Origin: Paenibacillus sp. FSL H8-0537
GTDB taxonomy: Bacteria > Bacillota > Bacilli > Paenibacillales > Paenibacillaceae
Assembly: GCF_038051995.1 (NCBI RefSeq)
Contig: NZ_CP150290.1
Location: 3,090,001 to 3,154,000 of the forward strand
DNA: 64,000 bases
Direction of reading: 5' to 3'
Positions 27,584-36,352 of this stretch are shown here, one piece after another. The notes under the pieces were generated by a model. That model was not told the DNA's origin. It was given only the letters and a program-made list of their open reading frames with translations, and searched no databases. The position numbers were made by a program, and so were the translations under genes. The stretch's first letter is position 1, and each line of letters begins with the position of its first letter.

Positions 27584-29860
27584 GTGTCATTGGAACAGCG
27601 GCATAATGAGAGTGAAAATAGCGTGACTTTGCAATATGCAGTGGGCGGCATGAGCTGTACAGCATGCGCGGCACGGATCGAGAAAGCTGTGGGCAAAATG
27701 GAAGGCGTACAGTCGGTTGCCGTCAGCTATCCGGCAAGATCGGCTTGGGTGCAGTTTGTGCCTGGGCGGATACGGTCTGAGGACGTTATGGCGAAAATCG
27801 GACATATCGGCTTTCAAGCATCGGCAGCTGAGCACAGCAAAGAACAATGGAAGCAGGAGCGCAGCGCTCTCGGCCTCCGGCTAATGATCTCGCTGCTGCT
27901 TACACTGCCGCTGCTTGCTGGCATGACCCAGCATCTCCCGCTGCTAAGCGGGCTTTCCATTCCGGCTTGGCTGCTGCATCCATGGCTTCAGCTCGCACTA
28001 GCTACGATAGTTCAATTCGTCATTGGGCTGCCTTTTTATATCGGTGCTTACCATGCGCTGCGTTCGCGAGCAGCGAATATGGACGTGCTAGTCGCAGCAG
28101 GAACGTCTGCTGCCTATTTATACAGCCATTATATTGTTTTCTCACGCCTTCCGACTGGAGAAACGCTTGTCGCCGGGCATACGCTGCCGCTTTATTTTGA
28201 AACCTCTGCTGTCGTTATTAGCGCGGTGCTGCTCGGCAAATATTTGGAGATGACAGCTGCATCGCGGGCGCAGGATGAGGCGGGCGGGTACAGCCAATTG
28301 CAGGTGCAATCCGCAACTGTAGAACGGTCAGGCCAGTGGGTCAGTGTACTGACCGCTTTCATATGGGAAGGCGAGATTGTGCGCATTGCACCGGGGGAGA
28401 CGGTCCCGGTTGACGGCGTTTTAACGAGCGGAGAAACCGATATGGATGAATCGCTGCTGACAGGAGAAAGCTTGCCGGTCGTTAAACGAGCGGGAGACCG
28501 AATTTGGGCAGGAACAACGAATGTGGGAGCAATGCAACGCATCCGTACAACGGCTGCGGGACATGCGACGTTGCTCAGCCGCATTAGCGAGCTGCTTCGT
28601 CAGGCGCAGCGCTCCAAATCAGCGATTCAGCAGCAGGTGGACCGGGTGGCCGCGTGGTTCGTTCCAGCGATGCTTGCCCTTTCGGCTTTCACCTTTATGC
28701 TTTGGCTGGTGCTGCTGGAACCTGGCAATTGGCATCAAGCTTTCCGCTGCGGGGTCGCTGTTATGCTTGCTGCCTGTCCTTGTGCACTGGGGCTTGCCGC
28801 GCCTATTTCACTGGTTATTGCTTCTGGCCGCCTAGCAAAGCTGGGCATTGTGCTCAAACAGGCCGGGGCGCTGGAGCGGCTTGCGCGGCTTAATACGCTG
28901 CTGTTAGACAAAACCGGAACGCTCACCGAAGGTACCCCGCAAGTTAGCGCCGTATGGGCTGCGCCGACTCAGACGCGCTCGGTCGTGCTTCGTTTGGCTG
29001 CAGCCGCTGAAGCGGGTTCCGCCCATCCGCTAGGGCAAGCGATAGGACGTGAAGCGGGGAGAGTAGGATTGACGCCGCCAAGCGCGCTTAATATGGTTTA
29101 TTTTCCCGGCAAAGGCGTTCAAGCAGTAGTTGAGGGAAGAAGCATAGCCGTCGGAAATGCAACCTTTGCGAAAGCCGAGCAGTGGAAAGCGAATGCGGAG
29201 GCCGCCGCAGCTGTAGCTAATTTTTGCACCGAACGGGAAAAAAGAGGAGAAACGCTCTTATATGTTGCAGCAGATGGACTGCTCATTGGGTGTATTTCAC
29301 TTGCGGATCGGGTTAAACCTCATTCTTTTGCTGCCGTTCAGCAGCTCCAACGATATGGACTGCAGGTGATGCTCGCAACAGGCGACCACCAAATTCCTGC
29401 CCAAAATGCCGCTCGCCAAGCAGGCATTACGCAAGTGTACGCCGGATTGCTGCCTGAGCAGAAGCTGGAGCTGGTAGAGCAGCTGAAACGTTCGGGCAAA
29501 CGGGTCGGCATGGCTGGCGACGGCTGGAATGATGCACCGGCGCTTGCTGCTGCCGACGTGGGCATTGCGATGGGCAATGGTACGGAAGCGGCCCTCGCTG
29601 CCGGACATTTAACGCTGCTTCAGCCGCGCATGACTGCGATTGTTGATGCACTTGGCATAAGCCGGCTCACGGTGCGCAATATTAAGCAGAACTTGCTGCT
29701 TGCTTTCCTATATAACAGCAGCATCGTGCCGTTCGCCGCGTTCGGTCTGCTTGAGCCATGGATGGCAGGGGCAGCGATGGCGCTTAGCTCCGTGTCGGTA
29801 GTCGGAAATGCGATGCGGCTGAGCTATATTTTGCGGCGGCACAAGCAGCTCCCTGCCTAG
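27584..29860 (+). CDS. copA: copper-exporting P1B-type ATPase
   Basis: 758 residues. One N-terminal metal-binding domain with GMSCTACAAR (Cys at about 25 and 28), actuator motif TGES (about 292), the ion-site CPC (about 397), phosphorylation site DKTGT (about 441), hinge GDGWNDAPAL, and the last-helix signatures YN and MALSS of Cu(I) pumps. B. subtilis CopA has two N-terminal metal domains; this one has a single domain. The start is GTG 27584. No copZ or csoR is adjacent. It exports monovalent copper across the cytoplasmic membrane. Confidence 0.94.
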   Translation: MSLEQRHNESENSVTLQYAVGGMSCTACAARIEKAVGKMEGVQSVAVSYPARSAWVQFVPGRIRSEDVMAKIGHIGFQASAAEHSKEQWKQERSALGLRLMISLLLTLPLLAGMTQHLPLLSGLSIPAWLLHPWLQLALATIVQFVIGLPFYIGAYHALRSRAANMDVLVAAGTSAAYLYSHYIVFSRLPTGETLVAGHTLPLYFETSAVVISAVLLGKYLEMTAASRAQDEAGGYSQLQVQSATVERSGQWVSVLTAFIWEGEIVRIAPGETVPVDGVLTSGETDMDESLLTGESLPVVKRAGDRIWAGTTNVGAMQRIRTTAAGHATLLSRISELLRQAQRSKSAIQQQVDRVAAWFVPAMLALSAFTFMLWLVLLEPGNWHQAFRCGVAVMLAACPCALGLAAPISLVIASGRLAKLGIVLKQAGALERLARLNTLLLDKTGTLTEGTPQVSAVWAAPTQTRSVVLRLAAAAEAGSAHPLGQAIGREAGRVGLTPPSALNMVYFPGKGVQAVVEGRSIAVGNATFAKAEQWKANAEAAAAVANFCTEREKRGETLLYVAADGLLIGCISLADRVKPHSFAAVQQLQRYGLQVMLATGDHQIPAQNAARQAGITQVYAGLLPEQKLELVEQLKRSGKRVGMAGDGWNDAPALAAADVGIAMGNGTEAALAAGHLTLLQPRMTAIVDALGISRLTVRNIKQNLLLAFLYNSSIVPFAAFGLLEPWMAGAAMALSSVSVVGNAMRLSYILRRHKQLPA

Positions 29861-29867
29861 TCCAAGG

Positions 29868-29897
29868 TGGACAAATACGGAAAAACGATGGTATAGT
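29868..29897 (+). promoter_or_regulatory. candidate promoter for btuF operon
   Basis: TGGACA (29868-29873), 18 nt, TATAGT (29892-29897). It would give a leader of about 150 nt that contains the hairpin at 29949-29984. Motif match only. Confidence 0.45.
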
Positions 29898-29948
29898 TAC
29901 TACGTCTAACCTACATAATGATGAGGGCCAGCGCCAAGCAGGGATACC

Positions 29949-29984
29949 GCATTTTCGGCACAGCTGCCGCGAATGCTTTTTTTT
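29949..29984 (+). terminator. terminator-like hairpin in btuF leader
   Basis: GCATT-TT-CGGCA (29949-29960) and TGCCG-CG-AATGC (29965-29976) pair around a 4-nt loop and are followed by eight T. It lies 70 bp before btuF and about 90 bp after copA. It may simply end copA, or it may be an attenuator for the btuF operon. I could not find the conserved core of a cobalamin riboswitch in the 90 bp before it. Confidence 0.75.
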
Positions 29985-30054
29985 ATGCCTGATTAGCCTG
30001 AAAGAGCCCTCCGCTTGGAGAGAACAAACCATTTTAGAGGAGTGTATACGAGTA

Positions 30055-31032
30055 ATGAAAGTTAAAATGAATGCCATGCTGAAAACAAGCCTTGCCATTT
30101 GGCTGATTGCTATGCTGACGCTGCTTGCCGCTTGCGGCGGTGCGGTGAATAATAGCAAGGAATCTGCTGCACCATCTATCGCACCATCCGCTGCTCCGTC
30201 TGCAGAGACAGGCGCCGCATATCCGCTCACCGTAACCGACGCAACGGATACCAAGCTGACCTTTGAGCAAGCGCCTGAAAAAATTGTGACGCTTGTGCCA
30301 AGCGAGACAGAAGTTGTGTTTGCTGTAGGAGCGGGCAAGCAGGTAGTCGGCGTGGATCAGTACAGCAACTATCCAGAAGAAGCGAATGACATTGAGAAAA
30401 TTGGCGATATGACGACCAATATTGAGGCTGTCGTGAAGCTGAATCCAGATCTCGTGCTTGCATCCTCCAGCATGAATGGAGATGCGGTTGCCAAGCTGCG
30501 CGAACTGAATATTCCGGTATTTGCCTCCGATTCGAAAACATATGGCGAAACCATTGCCCATATTGAGACGGTCGGCCAAATTTTGAACCATGTGAAGGAT
30601 GCCGAAGCGGTTGCTGAACATATGCGTGATGTGATGAACCAGGTCATGAATGCGGTGAAGGATGCGCCTGCGAAAAAGGTGTATTTGGAGTTTAGCCCTG
30701 GCTATACGGCAGGATCAGGTACTTTTTTGGATGAGCTGCTGACAATGGCGGGAGGCACCAATGTAGCGGGCTCGAAGGAAGGCTGGTACGAAGTCAGCGC
30801 TGAAGAGATCGTGAAGCAAAATCCGGAAATCATCATTTACCCGGATATGAAGGTGAAACCGAACCCCATCGTTACAGCGTTGGACAGCCGGGCAGGCTGG
30901 AACGTCATTGACGCGGTGAAAAATAAGCAGGTTATCGCGGTTTCGGAAGATCCGCTCGTTCGTGTAGGCCCGCGGCTTGCCGATGGCTTGCTGGAAATTG
31001 CGAAGGCTGTTCATCCAGACCTCGTTAAATAG
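30055..31032 (+). CDS. btuF: cobalamin-type ABC substrate-binding lipoprotein
   Basis: 325 residues. Lipoprotein signal with lipobox LLAAC (Cys near residue 26), a Ser/Ala/Pro-rich spacer, then a two-lobed BtuF/FhuD fold (IVTLVPSETEVVFAVGAGKQ, NIEAVVKLNPDLVLASSS, GGTNVAGSKEGWYEVSAEEI). It captures the corrinoid outside the membrane for the permease encoded 4 bp downstream. The family also binds iron siderophores; the cobalamin assignment rests on the six cobalamin genes that follow. Confidence 0.88.
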   Translation: MKVKMNAMLKTSLAIWLIAMLTLLAACGGAVNNSKESAAPSIAPSAAPSAETGAAYPLTVTDATDTKLTFEQAPEKIVTLVPSETEVVFAVGAGKQVVGVDQYSNYPEEANDIEKIGDMTTNIEAVVKLNPDLVLASSSMNGDAVAKLRELNIPVFASDSKTYGETIAHIETVGQILNHVKDAEAVAEHMRDVMNQVMNAVKDAPAKKVYLEFSPGYTAGSGTFLDELLTMAGGTNVAGSKEGWYEVSAEEIVKQNPEIIIYPDMKVKPNPIVTALDSRAGWNVIDAVKNKQVIAVSEDPLVRVGPRLADGLLEIAKAVHPDLVK

Positions 31033-31035
31033 CGG

Positions 31036-32070
31036 ATGAGACATCAATGGTTAGGCTACGGAGGAGCAGCAGTGCTCCTTCTTGCTGTTTCTATTATCGC
31101 GAGCTTGTCGATTGGCTCCGCAGGTATTTCCTTTACTGATGTGTGGGGCATTTTGCTGCATCAGCTGCCATGGCTTAGAGATCAGCCGGTTAGCTGGAGT
31201 GAAGGTGAAATTGCTATTGTTACTCAGGTGAGGCTGTCACGGGTGCTGCTGGCGGTGCTTGTAGGCGCTTGTCTCGCACTGGCGGGCAGCGGGTTTCAAG
31301 GTGTGCTGCGCAATCCACTCGCCGATCCTTATACGCTCGGGGTTGCTTCGGGCAGCTCAGTCGGTGCTGCGGCATTGATTTTATTCGGCTATCAGGCGGC
31401 AGTAGGCATTTGGACGATTCCGATCGTCGCTTTCATAACGGGAATTGCGACGCTATTGGTCGTTTTCTGGCTAGCGCGAAGCTCGGCCGGACTGCAGTTG
31501 GAAACGCTTATATTATCCGGCGTTATTATCCAGGCCTTTCTGGGAGCTTTCGTATCCTTCATGGTCTCGCTTTCCAATAGCGTAGTAAACCAGATTTTGT
31601 TTTGGCTAATGGGCTCGCTGGCGATGAAAAGCTGGGCGAACGTCTACATGCTTATTCCTTTTCTTATTATTGGGGTTATTGTGCTTATTGCCTATGCGCA
31701 GCATTTGAATGTTTTTCTGCTTGGCGAGGGGCAGGCGGCACATTTAGGCATTCGCGTAGAGCGTACAAAGCTGATTGTGCTGGCTTGCTCGACGCTGCTC
31801 ACGGCTGCTGCCGTATCGGTGGCTGGTGTGATTGGCTTCGTCGGCCTCGTCGTACCGCATGTGATTCGCCTGATCGTTGGGCCGGATTACCGCCTGCTCA
31901 TTCCACTGTCCGCATTTGGCGGCGGCATATTTGTGCTCTGGGCCGATACACTTGCCCGCATGGCGCTAAGTCCGAAGGAAATTCCGCTAGGCGTAGTAAC
32001 TGCGCTGATTGGTGCGCCATTTTTCGCTTATTTACTGCATCGGCGCAAGCGGCTGGAAGGAGGGGCATAA
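31036..32070 (+). CDS. btuC: BtuC-type ABC permease
   Basis: 344-residue FecCD-family permease with about ten membrane helices. Typical segments are RLSRVLLAVLVGACLALAG, NPLADPYTLGVASGS, and GFVGLVVPHVIRLIVG near the ATPase-coupling loop. It overlaps the ATPase gene by one base (TAATG). It forms the corrinoid translocation channel with btuF and btuD. Confidence 0.92.
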   Translation: MRHQWLGYGGAAVLLLAVSIIASLSIGSAGISFTDVWGILLHQLPWLRDQPVSWSEGEIAIVTQVRLSRVLLAVLVGACLALAGSGFQGVLRNPLADPYTLGVASGSSVGAAALILFGYQAAVGIWTIPIVAFITGIATLLVVFWLARSSAGLQLETLILSGVIIQAFLGAFVSFMVSLSNSVVNQILFWLMGSLAMKSWANVYMLIPFLIIGVIVLIAYAQHLNVFLLGEGQAAHLGIRVERTKLIVLACSTLLTAAAVSVAGVIGFVGLVVPHVIRLIVGPDYRLLIPLSAFGGGIFVLWADTLARMALSPKEIPLGVVTALIGAPFFAYLLHRRKRLEGGA

Positions 32071-32879
32071 TGGCTGTTATGCTTGAAGCACGCCAGCTTG
32101 GTACGACGATACGCGGGCGAAAAGTGCTGAATGACGTAACCTTTTCCTTTCAAAAAGGGTATACATATGGCATTATCGGCCCCAATGGCGTTGGGAAATC
32201 CACCTTGCTGAAGCTGCTTTCCGGCGTATTGCCTCCTTCGCAGGGTGATATTTTTCTAGAGGGGCGCAGTATTGCCGCCTATTCACGCAAGGAGGCAGCA
32301 CGCAAGCTTGCTGTGCTTCAGCAGGGTGTGCTTCCGCCAGTAGGTTTTACAGTTCGTGAAGTAATTGAAATGGGCCGGTTTCCTTATCAAAATTGGTTCG
32401 GTAATGAAGCAAGCGATTCCGCGCCGATCATTAATCAGGCAATCGCAGCAATGGGGCTTGAACAGCTGGAGCAGCGCAAAATGGCTGAGCTAAGCGGCGG
32501 CGAACGGCAGCGCGTCGCGCTAGCCAAGGTGATGGTACAGCAAGCAGAAGTCATCTTGCTGGACGAGCCTACGACCTATTTGGATATCGGCTACCAAATT
32601 CAATTGCTCGATACGGTAAAGAGCTGGCAGCGTGAGCAGGGCATTACCGTTGTAACCGTGCTGCATGATTTAAATTTAGCCGCTTTATATTGCGATGAAG
32701 TGCTGGTGCTGCATAAGGGCAGCATCGCAGCATTGGGCAAACCGCAGCATATTTATACGACGGAGCTGATTCGCGAGGTATACGGCGCTGAGGCTTCGAT
32801 TATGAATCATCCGTTAACAGGGGCGCCGCAAATTTTGCTTGCGCCCAATGTAAGAATAAACAATGGGGAGCTGGAATGA
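32070..32879 (+). CDS. btuD: BtuD-type ABC ATPase
   Basis: 269 residues with Walker A GPNGVGKST, Q-loop LQQGVLP, signature LSGGERQR, Walker B VILLDEPTTYLD and switch LHD. I place the start at ATG 32070, which overlaps the btuC stop and follows GGAAGGAGGGG. A longer frame begins at 31602 but overlaps btuC out of frame and is rejected. Pairs with BtuC. Confidence 0.92.
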   Translation: MAVMLEARQLGTTIRGRKVLNDVTFSFQKGYTYGIIGPNGVGKSTLLKLLSGVLPPSQGDIFLEGRSIAAYSRKEAARKLAVLQQGVLPPVGFTVREVIEMGRFPYQNWFGNEASDSAPIINQAIAAMGLEQLEQRKMAELSGGERQRVALAKVMVQQAEVILLDEPTTYLDIGYQIQLLDTVKSWQREQGITVVTVLHDLNLAALYCDEVLVLHKGSIAALGKPQHIYTTELIREVYGAEASIMNHPLTGAPQILLAPNVRINNGELE

Positions 32880-32883
32880 AGGG

Positions 32884-33948
32884 ATGAAAGAAGAATTATG
32901 CATGCTGCTGGCGAACGCAATTGGGAGAATCCCGGCATTTAATGAACAGGAAGCGGAGGCGGCAAGACGCCATTCGGACCAATTAACGAAGCCGCCGGGC
33001 AGCTTGGGCAAGCTTGAAGATGTGGCCTGCCAGCTCGCCGGAATTTCGGGGGAGCGCTGGCCTGATATGGAGCGCAAAGCGGTCATTATTATGGCTGGCG
33101 ATCACGGCGTTTGCGAGGAAGGGGTCAGTGCCTTTCCACAAGCGGTAACCCCTCAAATGGTGCTTAATTTCTTGAATGGCGGCGCAGCCGTCAATGTACT
33201 CGCCCGGCAGGCGGGAGCTGACGTGTATTGCGTTGATATTGGCGTGAACGCGGAGCTTGAGCATCCGAATCTTTTAAGCCGCAAGGTCATGTATGGAACC
33301 GCCAATATGGCCAAAGGCGCTGCGATGACGAAAGAGCAGTCCATTAGAGCTATTTTGACAGGGATAGAAGTTGTGGATGAGCTTTACAAAAAAGGCTATC
33401 GCGCCTTTGCAATAGGAGAAATGGGCATCGGCAATACGACGGCAAGCGCAGCAATTATGACGGCACTGACAGGGCTTGCGCCCGAAGAAACCGTTGGCAG
33501 AGGAACAGGCATTAATGATGAGGCTTGGAAAAATAAAGTCGCGGTTGTTAAACGGGCTATCGCGGTTAATGCACCAGACACGCTCGATCCTTTTGACGTG
33601 CTGATGAAGCTGGGTGGTCTAGAAATCGCTGGGCTGGTAGGCGTTATTATTGGAGCGGCAGCCAATAGCTGTCCGGTCGTTATTGACGGCTATATATCCT
33701 CGGTAGCAGCCTTAGTAGCATCGCGTATTTCCGATAAAACGAAGCCATGCATGATCGCGTCCCATCTTTCCTATGAGCAGGGTCATGCGAAGCTGCTGAA
33801 AGCCGTGGGCTTAAGCCCGATGATTCATATGGATATGCGGCTCGGAGAAGGCACAGGTGCGGTATTATGCTTCCATTTTATCGATGCCGCATTAAAGCTC
33901 ATGCAGGAAATGGCTACTTTTGAAAGTGCAGGGGTATCGAAAGCGTAG
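32884..33948 (+). CDS. cobT: nicotinate-nucleotide:DMB phosphoribosyltransferase
   Basis: About 354 residues. CobT makes alpha-ribazole phosphate from 5,6-dimethylbenzimidazole and nicotinate mononucleotide, the lower-ligand branch of cobalamin synthesis. Conserved segments: TKPPGSLGKLE, MAGDHGV, EMGIGNTTAS, GRGTGIND, and the catalytic-Glu motif RLGEGTGA near the C-terminus. Three ATG codons compete as start (32863, 32884, 32902); the first lies inside btuD and no ribosome site is decisive. No bluB is present, so dimethylbenzimidazole must come from elsewhere. Confidence 0.94.
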   Translation: MKEELCMLLANAIGRIPAFNEQEAEAARRHSDQLTKPPGSLGKLEDVACQLAGISGERWPDMERKAVIIMAGDHGVCEEGVSAFPQAVTPQMVLNFLNGGAAVNVLARQAGADVYCVDIGVNAELEHPNLLSRKVMYGTANMAKGAAMTKEQSIRAILTGIEVVDELYKKGYRAFAIGEMGIGNTTASAAIMTALTGLAPEETVGRGTGINDEAWKNKVAVVKRAIAVNAPDTLDPFDVLMKLGGLEIAGLVGVIIGAAANSCPVVIDGYISSVAALVASRISDKTKPCMIASHLSYEQGHAKLLKAVGLSPMIHMDMRLGEGTGAVLCFHFIDAALKLMQEMATFESAGVSKA

Positions 33949-33959
33949 GTGAAGCTGTA

Positions 33960-34565
33960 ATGGCAATATTAGTAACAGGCGGTACGCGCAGCGGCAAAAG
34001 CTTATTCGCCGAGCAGCTCGCGATGAGGCTTGGCAAAAAGGGCATTTATATGGCAACAAGCCGTATTTGGGATGAGGAAATGGCTGAGCGCGTAAATAGG
34101 CATCAGCAAAGTCGCGGCACAGGAGATTTTGAATGGGAAACGGTGGAGGAGCCGCTTGAGCTGGCCGAATTGCTGGAGAAGCAGGCACGGGCAGCCGCAG
34201 CTATGGCGTCAGTTGGAGAACAGCCGCCAGTTGTGCTTGTAGATTGTCTGACTCTGTGGTTGACAAACGCTTTGATGGCAGCAGAGGAGCAGGCAGGACA
34301 AGCCGGCACAGAAGCAGACGAGCAGCTGCACCACCAGACGGAAGCACTCATTGGCGCTATTGCTGCTTATCCTTATCCGCTCGTAATCGTTACAAATGAG
34401 GTAGGGGCGGGTATTGTACCTGCCTATCCAATGGGCCGAAAATTTCGCGATGAGGCAGGAAGGCTGAATCAGCGGGTGGCCGCGGTTTGCGATAAAGTAT
34501 TTCTTGTAACAGCTGGCATTCCAATTGAGCTCAAGGCAGCGGCTTTCCGCTGGGAGCAGTTATGA
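33960..34565 (+). CDS. cobU: adenosylcobinamide kinase/guanylyltransferase
   Basis: 201 residues. CobU phosphorylates adenosylcobinamide and then attaches GMP. P-loop GGTRSGKS at residues 7-14; the nucleotidyl-accepting His is probably the one in RHQQSR; VLVDCLTLWLTN and VTNEVGAGIVP are typical. It overlaps cbiB by 4 bp (ATGA), so translation is probably coupled. Confidence 0.94.
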   Translation: MAILVTGGTRSGKSLFAEQLAMRLGKKGIYMATSRIWDEEMAERVNRHQQSRGTGDFEWETVEEPLELAELLEKQARAAAAMASVGEQPPVVLVDCLTLWLTNALMAAEEQAGQAGTEADEQLHHQTEALIGAIAAYPYPLVIVTNEVGAGIVPAYPMGRKFRDEAGRLNQRVAAVCDKVFLVTAGIPIELKAAAFRWEQL

Positions 34566-35542
34566 TTTTCTATTCCTTGCCGGACATGCTGTGGCTGACC
34601 GCCGCAGCTATTCTGGTCGATTGGATCGTTGGCGATCCAAAATGGCCCACACATCCCGTCATTTGGATCGGCAGGCTCATTGCTTGGCTGGAGCACAAGC
34701 TGCGCAGGAGCGATAAGGCCGAATCCTCCAAGCTCCTCAGACTAAAGGGCACCTTGTTAATGCTCATAACATTAGCCATTTCATATGTCGTCATGTGGGG
34801 AGTCGTCGCGGTCGCTTCGCTTATCCATCCTTGGCTCGGCTATGCGGTGACCATTTGGTTTATATCGACGACTATCGCAGTCAAAGGGTTAAAACAGGCA
34901 GCGATGCTCGTCTATATGCCGTTAATAGCAGGAAACCTTCAGGAAGCGCGCAAATATGTCGGCTACATTGTCGGACGCGATACGGACAAGCTGGATGAAT
35001 CGGAAGCTGCCCGTGCTGCTGTGGAGACGGTGGCGGAAAATACAGTCGATGCGCTTGTCTCGCCTATCTTTTTCGCTTTAATAGGAGGAGCACCGCTTGC
35101 TATGCTGTATCGGGCGGCAAATACGCTTGACTCTATGGTCGGTTACCGCAATGATAAGTATATTGATTTCGGCTCGTGCTCGGCACGAACCGATGATGTG
35201 CTCAATTATATACCCGCCCGGTTGACGGGAGCTCTGCTCGCGTTGTCGGCTTGGCTGCTGCCAGGCATGTCTGCCAGGCGCTCGGTCGCTGCGATAAGAA
35301 AATTCGCCCATCGGCATCCGAGCCCAAACAGCGGCATTCCTGAATCGGCTGTTGCCGGGGCGCTCGGTATTGAGCTGGGCGGACTCAATTATTATTTTGG
35401 CGCGCCTAGCGAACGTGCGAGAATGGGAGAGCCTATGCGCCCATTGACAGCGCAGGATATTATTTTCACGACTAGATTATTGTATCTGGTCAGTCTATTA
35501 CTTGTAGTTGGGGTGCTGGCATTATGGCTGTTCGTTCATTAA
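34562..35542 (+). CDS. cbiB: adenosylcobinamide-phosphate synthase CbiB
   Basis: 326-residue membrane protein of the CbiB/CobD family, with several hydrophobic helices and the conserved DWIVGDPKWPTHPVIWIG, YVGRDT-type segment (YIVGRDTDKLDES) and TVAENTVDALVSPIFF. It joins aminopropanol phosphate, or its equivalent, to adenosylcobyric acid. It overlaps cobU upstream and cobS downstream. Confidence 0.93.
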   Translation: MIFYSLPDMLWLTAAAILVDWIVGDPKWPTHPVIWIGRLIAWLEHKLRRSDKAESSKLLRLKGTLLMLITLAISYVVMWGVVAVASLIHPWLGYAVTIWFISTTIAVKGLKQAAMLVYMPLIAGNLQEARKYVGYIVGRDTDKLDESEAARAAVETVAENTVDALVSPIFFALIGGAPLAMLYRAANTLDSMVGYRNDKYIDFGSCSARTDDVLNYIPARLTGALLALSAWLLPGMSARRSVAAIRKFAHRHPSPNSGIPESAVAGALGIELGGLNYYFGAPSERARMGEPMRPLTAQDIIFTTRLLYLVSLLLVVGVLALWLFVH

Positions 35543-36333
35543 AGCTGCATGCTCAGGCGCTGGTCGCCGCTATTCAATTTTTGACTAGAATTCCAGTGCC
35601 TGTAACCGTTCCGTTTGAGCCGCAGGTGTTAGCACGCAGCGCTGTTTATTTTTCGATTGCCGGAGGCATGATTGGCGGTATCGTCACATTAAGCTTTGCT
35701 GCTGTTCAAAGCTGGCTGCCCGTTGGACCGGGAGCTGTCTTGCTGCTTGCACTATGGCTCGCGCTTAGTGGCGCTTTGCATATGGATGGCTGGATGGACA
35801 CGGCAGACGGCGTGCTGAGCCATCGCTCGCGGGAGCGCATGCTGGAAATTATGAAGGATAGCCGAGTAGGCGCTATGGGTGTCATTGCCGCCGTTTTGCT
35901 GCTGTTGTTCAAATTTACAGTGTTATATGAGCTGCTTAGTCATACAGAGTCTATATATGTGCTGCCGTTGCTGGTCATTATCCCGGTGTGGAGCCGCTGG
36001 TGGATGGCTGCGGCGATTGTCATCTGGCCGAGTGCCCGTGAGGGAGAGGGGATCGGCGCATTATTCCAAGCGGCCTCACTGCGGCATGTATGGACGGGGT
36101 TTGTGCTTACCTTCCTGCTAGCCTGCGGGATCGGTCTGGCATTCGGATTGCCTCTCAGCACATCCGCTTTCACAGTGGCAGGTGCTGCTGCTGTGACGAT
36201 GGTGACAGGGACACTAATGTCTTTCTGGCTTGCCCGCAAGCTTGGCGGCTTGACTGGAGACACTTACGGTGCCATGAATGAAGCGATTGAAGCTATATTG
36301 TTGTTTGCACTGCTATTATTGACAACTCACTAG
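35524..36333 (+). CDS. cobS: cobalamin synthase CobS
   Basis: 269-residue membrane enzyme that joins adenosyl-GDP-cobinamide and alpha-ribazole phosphate. Signature HMDGWMDTADGVLSHRSRER followed by MKDSRVGAMG; about seven hydrophobic segments. It overlaps the end of cbiB by 19 bp. It completes nucleotide-loop assembly with cobU and cobT. Confidence 0.94.
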   Translation: MAVRSLKLHAQALVAAIQFLTRIPVPVTVPFEPQVLARSAVYFSIAGGMIGGIVTLSFAAVQSWLPVGPGAVLLLALWLALSGALHMDGWMDTADGVLSHRSRERMLEIMKDSRVGAMGVIAAVLLLLFKFTVLYELLSHTESIYVLPLLVIIPVWSRWWMAAAIVIWPSAREGEGIGALFQAASLRHVWTGFVLTFLLACGIGLAFGLPLSTSAFTVAGAAAVTMVTGTLMSFWLARKLGGLTGDTYGAMNEAIEAILLFALLLLTTH

Positions 36334-36352
36334 AAGAGGGGGAATACTCACC

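Noticed and set aside
29861..30054. Cobalamin riboswitch before btuF.
   Set aside because: The interval before the hairpin is only about 90 bp and I do not see the conserved core elements. Only the terminator-like hairpin and a promoter-like pair are reported.
31602..32069. N-terminal extension of the BtuD frame.
   Set aside because: It overlaps btuC in another frame, is Cys/Arg/Trp-rich without similarity, and a good ribosome site marks ATG 32070.
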